A stretch of 64,000 nt of DNA, from contig NZ_JAKOIW010000004.1 of assembly GCF_022206305.1 (NCBI RefSeq), positions 264,068 through 328,067 of the forward strand. Direction: 5' to 3'. The DNA comes from Gordonia sp. 'Campus' (lineage in GTDB: Bacteria > Actinomycetota > Actinomycetes > Mycobacteriales > Mycobacteriaceae). The translations under genes and the position numbers were made by a program. Shown here one piece after another: positions 36,858 through 46,292 of the stretch. The stretch's first letter is position 1. Every line of letters starts with the position of its first letter. Under the pieces are notes generated by a model. That model was given only the letters and a program-made list of their open reading frames with translations. It was not told the origin of the DNA and made no database searches.

Positions 36858-37502
36858 TCACGCAGTGCGCGGTGTCACCAGAGCGAGTGACGCCGCGGTC
36901 GCCGGTTCGATGATCGACGTCAGTGGGGCGCCGGACTCCACAGCACCGGCGGTCAGCTCCCGGAACCCACCCCACAGGAAGATCGCACGCTGGCGGTCCA
37001 TCGGGGCCACCCCCGCGGCGGCCATCGTCGGGGTCGAGGTGAGGCCGACGAAGAGTGCGATCCACGCTTCCAATGCCTCGTCTTTGACCGTCTGAGCCGC
37101 ACTGCCGAGTGCGGGCAGTTCGCGGATCCAACTCAAGGTGAGACCCGGATACCGCTCGCTCGCCGTGACGTACGACGACACCGCCTGTCGCACCTGCTCC
37201 TCTATCGGCGCCTGCGCATCGACGCGCCGCGCGATCTCGGCGATCAAGAACTCGTTGGTGACCGTCAGCAGCGCGAAGAAGCACGCCTGCTTGTCGGCGA
37301 ACTCCTGGTAGAACGACCGCCTCGACGTCCGTGCGACCCGCACGATGTCGGCGACGGTGGTGTCGCGGTATCCCGCCTGGGCGATGCACTCGAGCATCGC
37401 CGCGAGCAGCCGATCGCGCGTCGACGCACCCGCCGCCGAGATCGCCCACGGCGCCGGGAGTGGATCGGGCGGGCCCAGTCCAGCATTCACACGTTCGAGC
37501 AT
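36858..37502 (-). CDS. TetR-family regulator of the adjacent P450
   Basis: A 214-residue TetR protein with the helix-turn-helix DTTVADIVRVARTSRRSFYQEFADKQ. It is divergent from a cytochrome P450, and the 77-nt gap holds two strong palindromes. Those give direct evidence of an operator region, so it is probably a repressor of the P450 and of itself, released by a hydrophobic ligand. ATG 37502 has AAGG upstream; the frame extends to 37643 with no HTH-related sequence. Confidence 0.87.
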   Translation of the reverse strand: MLERVNAGLGPPDPLPAPWAISAAGASTRDRLLAAMLECIAQAGYRDTTVADIVRVARTSRRSFYQEFADKQACFFALLTVTNEFLIAEIARRVDAQAPIEEQVRQAVSSYVTASERYPGLTLSWIRELPALGSAAQTVKDEALEAWIALFVGLTSTPTMAAAGVAPMDRQRAIFLWGGFRELTAGAVESGAPLTSIIEPATAASLALVTPRTA

Positions 37503-37519
37503 AGGGCCTTGTCCCGGGT

Positions 37520-37535
37520 GGTACGTACGCGTACC
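37520..37535. promoter_or_regulatory. TetR operator 1
   Basis: A 16-bp inverted repeat with 6-bp arms GGTACG/CGTACC and a 4-bp centre. It abuts operator 2 and shares its GGTACG half-site. Confidence 0.7.
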
Positions 37536-37563
37536 GTCGCTGGTACGTCCACGTACCAGCGAC
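37536..37563. promoter_or_regulatory. TetR operator 2
   Basis: A perfect 28-bp palindrome: 13-bp arms (37536-37548 and 37551-37563) around a 2-bp centre, core GGTACGT-CC-ACGTACC. It lies between the divergent TetR and P450 starts, 16 nt from the P450 ATG. Confidence 0.85.
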
Positions 37564-37579
37564 CCGGAGTGTCGATGCC

Positions 37580-38887
37580 ATGAGCACGCCCATGCTGAGC
37601 ACCAACGCCGATCTGCCACCCGCCACCAGGATGCCGTCCGCACTCCAGGGCGCGGCCGCAGTCGTGTCCCGCCGACACTTCTTCGCCCGGTTGCATCGAC
37701 GCCACGGACCCGCGTTCACCGTGCGACTGCCCGTCTTCGGTCCTGCGGTCGTCATCTCCGACGCCACCCTCGCCCGCCGGTTGTTCACCGCCGGAGACCA
37801 GGTGAGCAACGTCCAACCCAATCTGGGACGCATACTCGGCGCCGGGTCGATGTTCGCTCTCGAGGGCAACCGGCACCGCGCACGCCGCAAGTTGTTGACC
37901 CCGCCCCTGCACGGCAAGCGGATGAAGGCCTACGAACAGATCGTCGTCGACGAGGTCCACGCCGAGACCGCCACCTGGCGGCCCGGCGTGGAGTTCGCCT
38001 CGCTCGAACCGATGATGCGGATCACCCTCAACGTCATCCTGCGCGCGGTGTTCGGTGCGGAGGGCGACGACCTCGATCAGCTCCGCCGCATGATCCCGCC
38101 GATGGTCACCGTCGGTTCGCGTGCCGCGACCACTCCGGTCCTCCCGCGAATCCTGCGGCCGGTCGACCCCAATCACCGCTTCGCGCGCATGCACACCGAG
38201 TACCGGTCCTGTATCGACCGCGTGATCACCAAGGCGCGCAACGACTCCCGACTCGACGAACGCGACGACATCCTGGCCCTCATGCTGCGCAGCCGATACG
38301 ACGACGGCAGTTCGATGACCGACGACGAGATCGCCGACGAGTTGCTCGCGATGCTCGCGGCCGGCCACGAGACCACCGCCACCACCCTCGCGTGGGCGTT
38401 CGAGCGGCTGCGGCGGCATCCCGACGTGCTCGCCGCCCTGGTCGCCGAGGTCGACGAAGGCGGACACGAGTACCGGCATGCGACGATCCTGGAGACCCAG
38501 CGAAGCCGTCCGGTCATCGACTTCGCCGGCCGACATGTCGTCGCCGACCAGCTCGAACTGGGCGACTGGCGCATTCCACGCGGTCACAACGTCCTGGTGT
38601 CGATAGCACTTCTCCACGACGACAGTCGCGAGTTCGAGCACCCGGAACGCTTCGACCCCACCCGGTTCCTCGGGACCGCGCCCCCACCCGCCTGGCTGCC
38701 GTTCGGTGGCGGCACCCGCCGCTGTATCGGCGCCGCGTTCGCGACCATGGAGATGGACGTGGTCCTGCGGACGCTGCTCCGCGAGCACGAACTCCTGACG
38801 ACGACAGCGCCCGCCGAACGCTGGTTCTCACGCGGCGTGGCGTATGCCCCGTTGCGGGGCGGTCGGATCGCCGTGAAGCGGCGCTGA
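37580..38887 (+). CDS. Cytochrome P450
   Basis: A 435-residue heme monooxygenase. I-helix AGHETTATTLAW (oxygen binding), K-helix ETQR (ExxR), PERFDPTRF, and the heme-ligand loop FGGGTRRCIGAAFA with the Cys. The acid-alcohol pair is the T-T after HE. Redox partners are not adjacent. Substrate unknown; control by the divergent TetR suggests an induced catabolic or detoxifying role. Confidence 0.93.
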   Translation: MSTPMLSTNADLPPATRMPSALQGAAAVVSRRHFFARLHRRHGPAFTVRLPVFGPAVVISDATLARRLFTAGDQVSNVQPNLGRILGAGSMFALEGNRHRARRKLLTPPLHGKRMKAYEQIVVDEVHAETATWRPGVEFASLEPMMRITLNVILRAVFGAEGDDLDQLRRMIPPMVTVGSRAATTPVLPRILRPVDPNHRFARMHTEYRSCIDRVITKARNDSRLDERDDILALMLRSRYDDGSSMTDDEIADELLAMLAAGHETTATTLAWAFERLRRHPDVLAALVAEVDEGGHEYRHATILETQRSRPVIDFAGRHVVADQLELGDWRIPRGHNVLVSIALLHDDSREFEHPERFDPTRFLGTAPPPAWLPFGGGTRRCIGAAFATMEMDVVLRTLLREHELLTTTAPAERWFSRGVAYAPLRGGRIAVKRR

Positions 38888-39029
38888 TACTCGCCGTTCG
38901 TGGCCCGCACAAGTGACGGGCCACACACTTCTGCTGTGACCTTCCTCATCGAAAGGTCCGAACACCGGTGCCGCTCCGACGCCCCCAAATAGCTGCGATG
39001 CGCTGGGCATTCGCCCGCAAGCTAACACC

Positions 39030-39045
39030 GTTATCCGAGCGTTAC
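39030..39045. promoter_or_regulatory. Possible MtrA-type direct repeat upstream of rpf
   Basis: GTTAT and GTTAC separated by 6 nt, a repeat reminiscent of MtrA sites reported in actinobacteria; a further GTTACC stands near 39084. The leader also contains the inverted repeat AGGTCAC/GTGACCT (about 39057-39079). I could not fit a ydaO (c-di-AMP) riboswitch with confidence. Confidence 0.35.
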
Positions 39046-39148
39046 CGGGTACCCGCAGGTCACGAACACGACGTGACCTACCCGTTACCAAGCACGTATG
39101 GTCGCCCACGGTCCGAGATCAACCGCCCTGCCAACCCCGGGGTGGTGA

Positions 39149-39499
<351 letters not shown>

Positions 39500-39541
39500 C
39501 ACCGATGACGGCACCCCGTGTGCCGTGACGGCTGAGACAGA

Positions 39542-39579
39542 ACAAGGCCGGCGGGTCCTCATGGACTCGCCGGCCTTGT
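39542..39579. terminator. Hairpin terminator between rpf and convergent gene
   Basis: A 12-bp outer stem (39542-39553 with 39568-39579) enclosing a 4-bp inner stem with a TCAT loop. It can terminate from both sides. Confidence 0.75.
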
Positions 39580-39593
39580 GCGTCATGAGCTCG

Positions 39594-40013
39594 CTACGAC
39601 GCCGAGTCGTCCGGCCCGGCCTCGGTGACCGCGGTGTCCAGTGCGCTCACCGCGATGCCATACGGCAGGAAGCGCACGTTACGACGCGGATCGGTGTTGT
39701 TCTTGTTCGCGCGCAGCGCGTCGAGTTCGGTGGCGTAGACCTGCTCGACGCGTGCACCGCCGTCGTCATCGACGACGAAGACCGCCCAGACACCCGACCC
39801 GGCCTCGCCGGTGGTCTCCTCGCGAGGCTTCGTCCGAGTCCGTCCACGCGACGCCTCGTCGAAGAACATCGAGAAGGCCGCGGGTCCGGCCTGTCCCTCG
39901 AAGAGCTTGCCGAAGACGTCCCGCAGCCCGTCCCCGGCCTCGCGTGCGAAGCGGTCGAAGTCCTCGGGCCCGAAGTTGAACGGCCCTCCGCCGAATCCGT
40001 TGTTGTCGGTCAT
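39594..40013 (-). CDS. Hypothetical protein, 139 residues
   Basis: A Gly/Asn/Phe-rich N-terminus (GFGGGPFNFGPEDFDRF), a helical middle and an alpha/beta C-terminus (VWAVFVVDDDGGARVEQVYA; RRNVRFLPYGIAVS). No signal peptide or membrane segment. I do not recognise a named family. It is on the same strand as the small membrane protein at 40065 (51-nt gap), so they may be co-transcribed. Confidence 0.65.
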   Translation of the reverse strand: MTDNNGFGGGPFNFGPEDFDRFAREAGDGLRDVFGKLFEGQAGPAAFSMFFDEASRGRTRTKPREETTGEAGSGVWAVFVVDDDGGARVEQVYATELDALRANKNNTDPRRNVRFLPYGIAVSALDTAVTEAGPDDSAS

Positions 40014-40064
40014 GGTGACACCTCTCTGGCCGAACCCTGGCGGGCGACCTCGTCACCAGTGTCC

Positions 40065-40244
40065 TCAGGAATCGTCGGCGCCGCCACTCCCCACCTGCGA
40101 CTGCTGATGACGTTGGTGCAACCGGGCGCGCACGTCGTCGGCCGAGTAGGACTGTCGCTGCCGCTGATCGCGGGCGACCATCACCCCACCCGTGGCCACC
40201 CCCACGGCACCGGCAAGACCCAGCCACTTCCACACATTCCTCAT
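40065..40244 (-). CDS. 59-residue single-helix membrane protein
   Basis: A short frame: MRNVWKWLGLAGAVGVATGG then VMVARDQRQR and a polar tail ending GGADDS. The first 24 residues make one membrane helix or signal anchor; the tail contains YSADDVRARLHQRH. A -10 element TATCCT ends exactly 6 nt before the ATG on this strand, supporting a leaderless gene. It is divergent from the gene at 40286 with a matching leaderless promoter. Function unknown. Confidence 0.7.
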   Translation of the reverse strand: MRNVWKWLGLAGAVGVATGGVMVARDQRQRQSYSADDVRARLHQRHQQSQVGSGGADDS

Positions 40245-40285
40245 GCGGGCAGGATATGTCGCCCGGAACGCACTAGCCTTTGTCC

Positions 40286-41029
40286 GTGCCCACCAGCAGG
40301 AACCTCATCCGCGGAGATCAGGCCGATACCGGGATTCCGTTGTCCGCGGCGCTCGACGCCACGCGTACCGGCGACATCTGGCTCTTCCGTGGCCATTCCG
40401 GTCCCGACCGGGCGATCCGCACCCTGACCAACGCACCGGTCAACCACGTCGCGATGGCCGTGTGCATCGACGATCTGCCGCCGCTGCTCTGGCACGCCGA
40501 GCTCGGGGACCGCCTGACCGATGTCTGGACGGGCTCGAACCACCGTGGCGTCCAATTGCACGATGCTCGAGAAGCCGTCGAGCAGTGGATGGTTCGCTAC
40601 AAGCAGGCCTGCTGGTTCCGGCAGCTGACACCCGAGGTCACCCAGGCCCAGGAAGACGAGCTGCTCCGCGTCGTCGCCAGACTCGACGGAACACCGTTCC
40701 CCACCACGGCGCGACTCGCCGGCCGCTGGTTCCGCGGCCGGGTTCCCAACTCCACCGACCTGGTGCGCGGCATCCCCTACGTGGATCGCAAGGTGCGAGA
40801 GCGCCGCGATCGACGACACGAACGCCGCACATCGGACAGCGAGGGAGCCGTCGGACTCGAAGCCGCCTACTGCGCCGAGGTCGTCGCGATCACGTACCGC
40901 GACATGGGCATTCTCGATGCGTCCAAGGACTCCAACTGGTTCGACCCGGGCCGATTCTGGAGCGGCGACCGCCTCCCGTTGCGGGCCCCGCACGACCTCA
41001 CCACCGAGATCCCCGTTCACCTGGACTGA
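40286..41029 (+). CDS. YiiX/NlpC-P60-like (permuted papain fold) protein
   Basis: A 247-residue cytosolic protein. GDIWLFRGHSGPDRAIRTLT and NHVAMAV give the first half of the YiiX/LRAT-type fold with the catalytic His, and AAYCAEVVAITYRDMG carries the candidate catalytic Cys. Such enzymes cleave amide or acyl bonds in peptidoglycan or lipids. Start GTG 40286 lies 6 nt after TAGCCT (leaderless); a TTG at 40280 is in frame. The following gene is convergent. Confidence 0.7.
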   Translation: MPTSRNLIRGDQADTGIPLSAALDATRTGDIWLFRGHSGPDRAIRTLTNAPVNHVAMAVCIDDLPPLLWHAELGDRLTDVWTGSNHRGVQLHDAREAVEQWMVRYKQACWFRQLTPEVTQAQEDELLRVVARLDGTPFPTTARLAGRWFRGRVPNSTDLVRGIPYVDRKVRERRDRRHERRTSDSEGAVGLEAAYCAEVVAITYRDMGILDASKDSNWFDPGRFWSGDRLPLRAPHDLTTEIPVHLD

Positions 41030-41042
41030 TCGGTGGGCAGCG

Positions 41043-41657
41043 TCAGCCAGACCGCCGCCCCGGACCGAATGCCCGCAGCGTCGCATCCACGAGCTGGTCG
41101 GCGTAATCGACGGTCAACGGGCCACTGCGGTGCAACCATCGCTGGAAGAGCGGGGCGTACAGGAATTCGAGGACGACGTCCAGGTCGGCGTCCGGATCCA
41201 GTTGGCCGTCTCGCTGCGCACTACGTAGCCGCGCCTTCTTCGCCTCGTCCAGCGGCTGGGCGAGTTTGTCCCGATACTCGGCCGCGAGTTCGGCGTCGTT
41301 GACGACCTCGGCGTTCACCGCACGGATGAGACGGTCGAAGGACGGATCGGCGAACTCGTCCACGGTGGCCCGCAGAACCGTTTTGAGATCGGCCTCGAGG
41401 TCCCCGGTGTCCGGCAGCTCGACCGCCTGCCCGTCGACGCCCTCGCTCAGATCGAGCACGGCAGCGAACACGACGGCGCTCTTCGACGACCAGCGCCGAT
41501 AGATCGTCTGCTTGCCGACGCCGGCACGCGCGGCGATCGCCTCCATGGTGACCTTGCCGTAGGGCTCGTCGGCGACGAGTGCCCGGGTGGCCTCGAGGAT
41601 CGCCTCCCTGGATCGCGCCCTGCGTCGCGAGTGGTCCGGCCCCCTGTTGTCTGACAC
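41043..41657 (-). CDS. TetR-family regulator
   Basis: A 204-residue TetR protein with HTH VTMEAIAARAGVGKQTIYRRWSSK and a C-terminal ligand domain of the TetR_C_11-like type. It is divergent from the SDR gene at 41762. TAGTCT ends 6 nt before GTG 41657, a leaderless start; GTG 41663 is two codons further upstream. The gap contains several imperfect ACG/CGT repeats that could be its operator, but none is a clear palindrome. Confidence 0.87.
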   Translation of the reverse strand: MSDNRGPDHSRRRARSREAILEATRALVADEPYGKVTMEAIAARAGVGKQTIYRRWSSKSAVVFAAVLDLSEGVDGQAVELPDTGDLEADLKTVLRATVDEFADPSFDRLIRAVNAEVVNDAELAAEYRDKLAQPLDEAKKARLRSAQRDGQLDPDADLDVVLEFLYAPLFQRWLHRSGPLTVDYADQLVDATLRAFGPGRRSG

Positions 41658-41761
41658 CGCCACAGACTACCCGAAACGAGACGGTTCGTATTGACGGACC
41701 GCCGATGCCCGTCTAGCCTGCTACCGAGACGATACGTTCCGTTTATGAAGGGTGGATGACG

Positions 41762-42583
41762 ATGACAACCCCACGAGCTTGGTTCATCACCGGAGCGACG
41801 CGCGGTCTGGGACGCGCATTCACCGAGGCAGTCCTCGATACGGGCGAGCGCGTGATCGCCGCAGCGCGCGACGTCGAGTCACTCGGACCACTGGCGGAGC
41901 AGCACCCGGGACGGCTGGTGCCTCTGGCGCTGGACGTCACCGACCGCGCCGCCGTGTTCGCCGCAGTCGACCGGGCGGTGTCGGAGTTCGGCCGGCTGGA
42001 CGTGGTCGTCAACAATGCCGGCGGAATGCTGTACGGCATGGTCGAGGAAGCCACCGAATCACAGGTCCGGGCACACCTCGACCTCAACTTCTTCGGCGCG
42101 GTCTGGGTTGCGCAGGCGGTGGTCCCCCACCTCCGCGCCGGCGGCGGCGGACGCCTCCTGCAGGTGACGTCGATGGGCAGCGGAGGGGGTATGGCCACGG
42201 TCGGCTTCTACGGAGCGGGCAAGGCCGCGCTCGATTCGGTCAGCGAAGCCCTGGCCATGGAGGTGGAACAGTTCGGCATCAAGGTCACCGTTGTTCAGAT
42301 GGGTGGCTACGACACGAGCCTGTTCACGACCGGGACGACGATGACCGATCCGCTTCCGCAGTATCAGGACCTGCGCACCGAGATGACAGCGATGTGGGGC
42401 GACGCCACATCGCCCGCGGCGTCCACCGCCGCACCCGCGATGCTCGAGCTCGCCTCGCTCCCCGACCCTCCGCGCCGCCTGATTCTCGGGAGTCAGTCCT
42501 TCGACCAGGTCCACGAGATGAACCGAGCACGTGAGGACTACTACCGGACGTGGGAACACCTCAGCCGGATGGCTCCCGGCTGA
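41762..42583 (+). CDS. Short-chain dehydrogenase/reductase
   Basis: A 273-residue NAD(P)-dependent SDR. Cofactor motif TGATRGLG near the N-terminus, NNAG, catalytic Ser in VTSMGSGGG and YxxxK as FYGAGKAAL. It resembles the classic SDR group with C-terminal segment for substrate. AAGGG sits at a suitable distance from ATG 41762; ATG 41756 is also in frame. Probably controlled by the divergent TetR. Confidence 0.87.
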   Translation: MTTPRAWFITGATRGLGRAFTEAVLDTGERVIAAARDVESLGPLAEQHPGRLVPLALDVTDRAAVFAAVDRAVSEFGRLDVVVNNAGGMLYGMVEEATESQVRAHLDLNFFGAVWVAQAVVPHLRAGGGGRLLQVTSMGSGGGMATVGFYGAGKAALDSVSEALAMEVEQFGIKVTVVQMGGYDTSLFTTGTTMTDPLPQYQDLRTEMTAMWGDATSPAASTAAPAMLELASLPDPPRRLILGSQSFDQVHEMNRAREDYYRTWEHLSRMAPG

Positions 42584-42604
42584 GAGCTTCGGGGCATTCC
42601 GGAA

Positions 42605-43297
42605 CTAGATCGTCATCGCCTCGCGCACAGCCGTTTCCGCGGCCGCCCCACCCTCACCCGACGACGTGACGCGTCCACTCTCGAGCACGTAGTACTGCTG
42701 TGCGGCCTCGAGGGCGAAACCGATGTGCTGTTCGACGAGGAGGACGCCCAGACCGCCGCGCCGGGTGAGTGTGGTGATCGTCTGTTCGATCTCGGCGACC
42801 ACCGACGGCTGGATTCCTTCGGTCGGTTCGTCGAGGATCAGCATCCGCGGCTCGGTGATCAGTGCCCGCGCGATGGCGAGTTGCTGCCGCTGGCCACCCG
42901 ACAACAACCCGGCCCGACGCCCGAGCAGTTCCTTCAGCGCCGGGAACATGTCCAGCATCTCGGCGATGAGTTCCTTGCCGCGTTTGCGGCCGTCGGCGAC
43001 GACCTGCAGGTTCTCGGCGGTGGTCAGGTGGCCGAAGCTCTGCTGGCCCTGCGGCACATAGGCGATGCCGTGGGCGACGCGCGCACTCGGCCGGGCCCGG
43101 GTGATGTCGACGTCGTCGAAGGTGATCGTTCCGTTGGTGGTCTTCACCAGACCGACGGCCGCGCGCAGGAGCGTGGTCTTGCCCGCGCCGTTGTGCCCCA
43201 TCACGGCGACGACACCGTCGGTGGGCACCTCGATGTCGACGCCGTGGATCACTTCGGTGCGCCCGTAACCGGCATGAATCCCGGACAGTTTCAGCAT
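42605..43297 (-). CDS. urtE: Urea ABC transporter ATPase UrtE
   Basis: A 230-residue LivF-type ATPase: Walker A GHNGAGKTT, LSGGQRQQLAIARAL, Walker B MLILDEPTEG. IQPSVVAEIEQTI after the Walker B region is typical of UrtE. It pairs with UrtD to drive urea uptake. Its start overlaps the UrtD stop by 7 nt; last gene of the urt operon. Confidence 0.93.
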   Translation of the reverse strand: MLKLSGIHAGYGRTEVIHGVDIEVPTDGVVAVMGHNGAGKTTLLRAAVGLVKTTNGTITFDDVDITRARPSARVAHGIAYVPQGQQSFGHLTTAENLQVVADGRKRGKELIAEMLDMFPALKELLGRRAGLLSGGQRQQLAIARALITEPRMLILDEPTEGIQPSVVAEIEQTITTLTRRGGLGVLLVEQHIGFALEAAQQYYVLESGRVTSSGEGGAAAETAVREAMTI

Positions 43298-44184
43298 GTC
43301 TGGCCCCTCTCCTGCGTCGTGGGCGCCGGCGCGCCGTCGAGCGGACCGTCGGCCTCTCCCGCGATCTCCTCGAGTTCCTCGCCACCGGCGGCGGTCCCCA
43401 GATACACCTCTTGAACCTTTGGATTGGCCTGCACCTCGGCGACCGTCCCCTCGGCCAGCACCCGCCCGCGCGCGAGCACCGTCACCGAGGTCGCGAACGA
43501 GCGCATGAAGTCCATGTCGTGTTCGACGACGACCACCGTGCGCTCACCGCCGATGCGCCGCAACAGGTTCCCGGTCTCCTCCCGCTCCTCGTGGCTCATA
43601 CCCGCGACCGGTTCGTCGAGCAGCAGCACGGAGGCGTTCTGCACCAGCAGCATCCCGATCTCCAGCCACTGCTTCTGACCGTGGGCCAGCACGCCGGCAG
43701 GCGTGTCCCGCAGATCCTGCAGGCCGATGGTCTCGAGCGCCTCGGCGATCGAGTCCGGCACCTGGGTGGGACGTCGCCGCAGCATCGTCCACACCGAACG
43801 CCCGGCACCCGCCGCGATGTCGAGGTTCTGCAGGACACTCAGTTCCTCGAAGACGCTCGCGGTCTGGAAGGTTCGGCCGACGCCCAGACGCGCGATCTGG
43901 TGCACTTTCTTGCCGACGAGTTCCACACCCGACTTCTGGATGGAACCGGTCGGTTTCACCAGACCGGTGATGGCGTCGATGATGGTGGTCTTGCCGGCAC
44001 CGTTGGGTCCGATCAGGAAGCGCAGATCACCCTGCAGCAGAGTCAGATCGACATCGGACACCGCCTTGAAGCCATCGAATTCGACGCTGAGTCCACGCAC
44101 CTGGAGGTAGTCGCTGCCCATGCCGGCGTTGCCGCCGGCGATCGGTGAGTGGTCGATGATCGTCGACGACCCGTGTTCGCTCAT
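43291..44184 (-). CDS. urtD: Urea ABC transporter ATPase UrtD
   Basis: A 297-residue LivG-type ATPase with GPNGAGKTT, LAHGQKQWLEIGMLL (the signature reads AHGQK, as is common in UrtD) and VLLLDEPVAGMS. The C-terminus has a 30-residue acidic extension. ATG overlaps the UrtC stop (ATGA). Confidence 0.93.
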   Translation of the reverse strand: MSEHGSSTIIDHSPIAGGNAGMGSDYLQVRGLSVEFDGFKAVSDVDLTLLQGDLRFLIGPNGAGKTTIIDAITGLVKPTGSIQKSGVELVGKKVHQIARLGVGRTFQTASVFEELSVLQNLDIAAGAGRSVWTMLRRRPTQVPDSIAEALETIGLQDLRDTPAGVLAHGQKQWLEIGMLLVQNASVLLLDEPVAGMSHEEREETGNLLRRIGGERTVVVVEHDMDFMRSFATSVTVLARGRVLAEGTVAEVQANPKVQEVYLGTAAGGEELEEIAGEADGPLDGAPAPTTQERGQTC

Positions 44185-45293
44185 GATGAGACCCCTACCT
44201 TGCTCGCTGCGTGCTCGTCGATGTCTCCGGTCGGCGACAGATCGGCGGGTTTCTTCTTGCGCCACTTGATGATCGCGCCGATGCCGGCCAGTCCCGCCGG
44301 GAAGAAGCCGACGACGACGATGAACAGGATGCCCTGCGCATACGTCCACCCGGACGGGAAGTTCTCGGACAGGCTCGTCTGCGCCCACGCCACCGCGATG
44401 GCACCCAGAACCGGTCCGAGCAGGGTCGTGCGACCGCCGATCGCCACCCCGATGAGGAAGGCGATCGAGGGCACGATCCCGACATCGGCGGGAGAGATGA
44501 TGCCGACGATGGGGACGAACATCGCGCCCGCGATGCTCGCGAAGAGCGCGGCGATCGCATACGCGACGACCTTGACGTTGGCCGGGTCGTAACCGAGGAA
44601 GCGCACCCGCTCCTCTTGATCGCGAACGGCGACGAGGAGCTCGCCGTACCGGCTGTACATCAATTGCCGGGTGATCGCGACGACGGCGAGGAGGATGGCC
44701 GCGGTGATGAAGAACAGCAGCTGACGGTTCACCGGATCGTTGAGCGCCAGCCCGAAGAAGCTCCGGAAACGGTTGAGCCCGTTGCTGCCTCCGGTCGTCT
44801 GCTGACCGATCAGCAGAATGGCGAAGGCCGCGGCGAGCGCCTGCGACAGGATCGCGAAGTACGCGCCCTTGACCCGCCGCTTGAACACACCGAGACCGAG
44901 CAGGATCGCCAGCAGCGTCGGCACCAGAACGATGCCGAGGATCGTCACCAGCGGCGACGCGAATGGCTGCCAGTATCCCGGCAACTCCCGGATACCGGCG
45001 ATCTGCATGAAATCGGGCACATCGTCGCCGCGCAGCTCGGCGTCGGAGATCTTCAGATGCATCGCCATGATGTAGGCGCCGAGACCGAAGTAGACGCCCT
45101 GCCCGAGGGTGAGCATCCCGCCGCGACCCCACGCCAGGCCGATGCCGACCGCCACGATGCCGAAGCAGAGGAACTTGCCGAGCAGATTGAGACGGAAATC
45201 CGAGAGGACCGCGGGGGCGACCCCGAACAGCAGGATCGCGGCAACCGCGAAACCCGCCCAGACCCTCCACGAACCGCTGAAATAGTCCTTCAC
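44181..45293 (-). CDS. urtC: Urea ABC transporter permease UrtC
   Basis: A 370-residue LivM-type permease with about ten helices. GIGLAWGRGGMLTLGQGVYFGLGAYIMAMHL and the EAA-like loop SRYGELLVAVRDQEERVRFLGYD are typical. GTG start 45293 overlaps the UrtB stop (GTGA). It forms the membrane channel with UrtB. Confidence 0.93.
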   Translation of the reverse strand: MKDYFSGSWRVWAGFAVAAILLFGVAPAVLSDFRLNLLGKFLCFGIVAVGIGLAWGRGGMLTLGQGVYFGLGAYIMAMHLKISDAELRGDDVPDFMQIAGIRELPGYWQPFASPLVTILGIVLVPTLLAILLGLGVFKRRVKGAYFAILSQALAAAFAILLIGQQTTGGSNGLNRFRSFFGLALNDPVNRQLLFFITAAILLAVVAITRQLMYSRYGELLVAVRDQEERVRFLGYDPANVKVVAYAIAALFASIAGAMFVPIVGIISPADVGIVPSIAFLIGVAIGGRTTLLGPVLGAIAVAWAQTSLSENFPSGWTYAQGILFIVVVGFFPAGLAGIGAIIKWRKKKPADLSPTGDIDEHAASKVGVSS

Positions 45294-46177
45294 ACGAGAC
45301 TCCTCGACTGGACCGTGAACAGACCCTGCGGCCGGATCTGCAGGAAGATCACGATGATGACGAACACGGCGACCTTGGCCACCGATGCCGTCGTGTTGTA
45401 TTCGATGAACGAGTTCAGGACGCCCAGGGCGATGGCCGCGATGACCGCGCCCTTGATCTGGCCGAGACCGCCGATGACCACCACGAGGAACGCATCGATC
45501 AGATACGTCATCCCGGTGTTGGAGCTGGTCGAGCCGATCAGCGTCAGAGCCACCCCGGCCACGCCGGCGAGGCCCGAACCGATGAAGAACGTCGTGATGT
45601 CGGTGCTGCGGCTGGAGATTCCGCTCGTCTCGGCCAGATCTCGATGCTGGACGACCGCACGGATGCGCCGGCCCATCGACGTGTACTTCATGATGACCGC
45701 GATGGCGGTGACGGCGACCACCGCGAGCAGCATGATGAACAGTCGTGTCTTGGGGACCACCGCACCGAGGATGTCGACGCCCCCGGACAACCATGACGGC
45801 GCGACCACGTCGACTGCGGGTGCACCGAAGATGTCACGGGCGAGCTGTTGCAGGATCAGTCCGACACCGAAGGTCACCAGCAAGGTGTCCAACGGCCGGT
45901 CGTACATCCGTTTGATCAGTGTCACCTCGAGGAGCACGCCCATCAGGCCGCCGACGAGGAATCCGATCACCAACGAGACGATCAGCGACACACCAGCATT
46001 GGAGACCAGGTACTCCTGCACCGAGTAGGCGGTGTATGAGCCGGCCATGATGAACGACCCGTGGGCCATGTTGATGACGCCCATCTGACCGAAGGTCAAC
46101 GACAGGCCGAGAGCTGCCAGCAGCAGAATCGAACCGAGACTGAGCCCGGTGAAGAGCTGTCCGATGACGGTTTCCAC
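45290..46177 (-). CDS. urtB: Urea ABC transporter permease UrtB
   Basis: A 295-residue LivH-type permease with about eight helices. ALGLSLTFGQMGVINMAHGSFIMAGSY and the loop MGRRIRAVVQHRDLAETSGI are the diagnostic parts. A strong hairpin lies 5' to it in the gap after urtA. Confidence 0.93.
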   Translation of the reverse strand: METVIGQLFTGLSLGSILLLAALGLSLTFGQMGVINMAHGSFIMAGSYTAYSVQEYLVSNAGVSLIVSLVIGFLVGGLMGVLLEVTLIKRMYDRPLDTLLVTFGVGLILQQLARDIFGAPAVDVVAPSWLSGGVDILGAVVPKTRLFIMLLAVVAVTAIAVIMKYTSMGRRIRAVVQHRDLAETSGISSRSTDITTFFIGSGLAGVAGVALTLIGSTSSNTGMTYLIDAFLVVVIGGLGQIKGAVIAAIALGVLNSFIEYNTTASVAKVAVFVIIVIFLQIRPQGLFTVQSRSLV

Positions 46178-46232
46178 GTGACTATCCGTTCGTCGGCGGC
46201 GGGTGCCGCGTTCGCCAGGGGGTGGTCCGTGT

Positions 46233-46269
46233 ACGACCCGCCCCGCGTCGTGGACGCGGGACGGGTCGT
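46233..46269 (-). promoter_or_regulatory. Hairpin between urtA and urtB
   Basis: A 17-bp stem with one mismatch (46233-46249 with 46253-46269) and a 3-nt loop in the 115-nt gap. It is probably a processing, stabilising or partial-termination element that allows more UrtA than channel subunits; no T tract follows on the minus strand. Confidence 0.65.
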
Positions 46270-46292
46270 CACGCGGGATCAGGTGCGCAGGG

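Noticed and set aside
41640..41755. TetR operator between the TetR and SDR genes
   Set aside because: Several ACG/CGT-containing segments are similar, but no palindrome is better than chance reading would allow.
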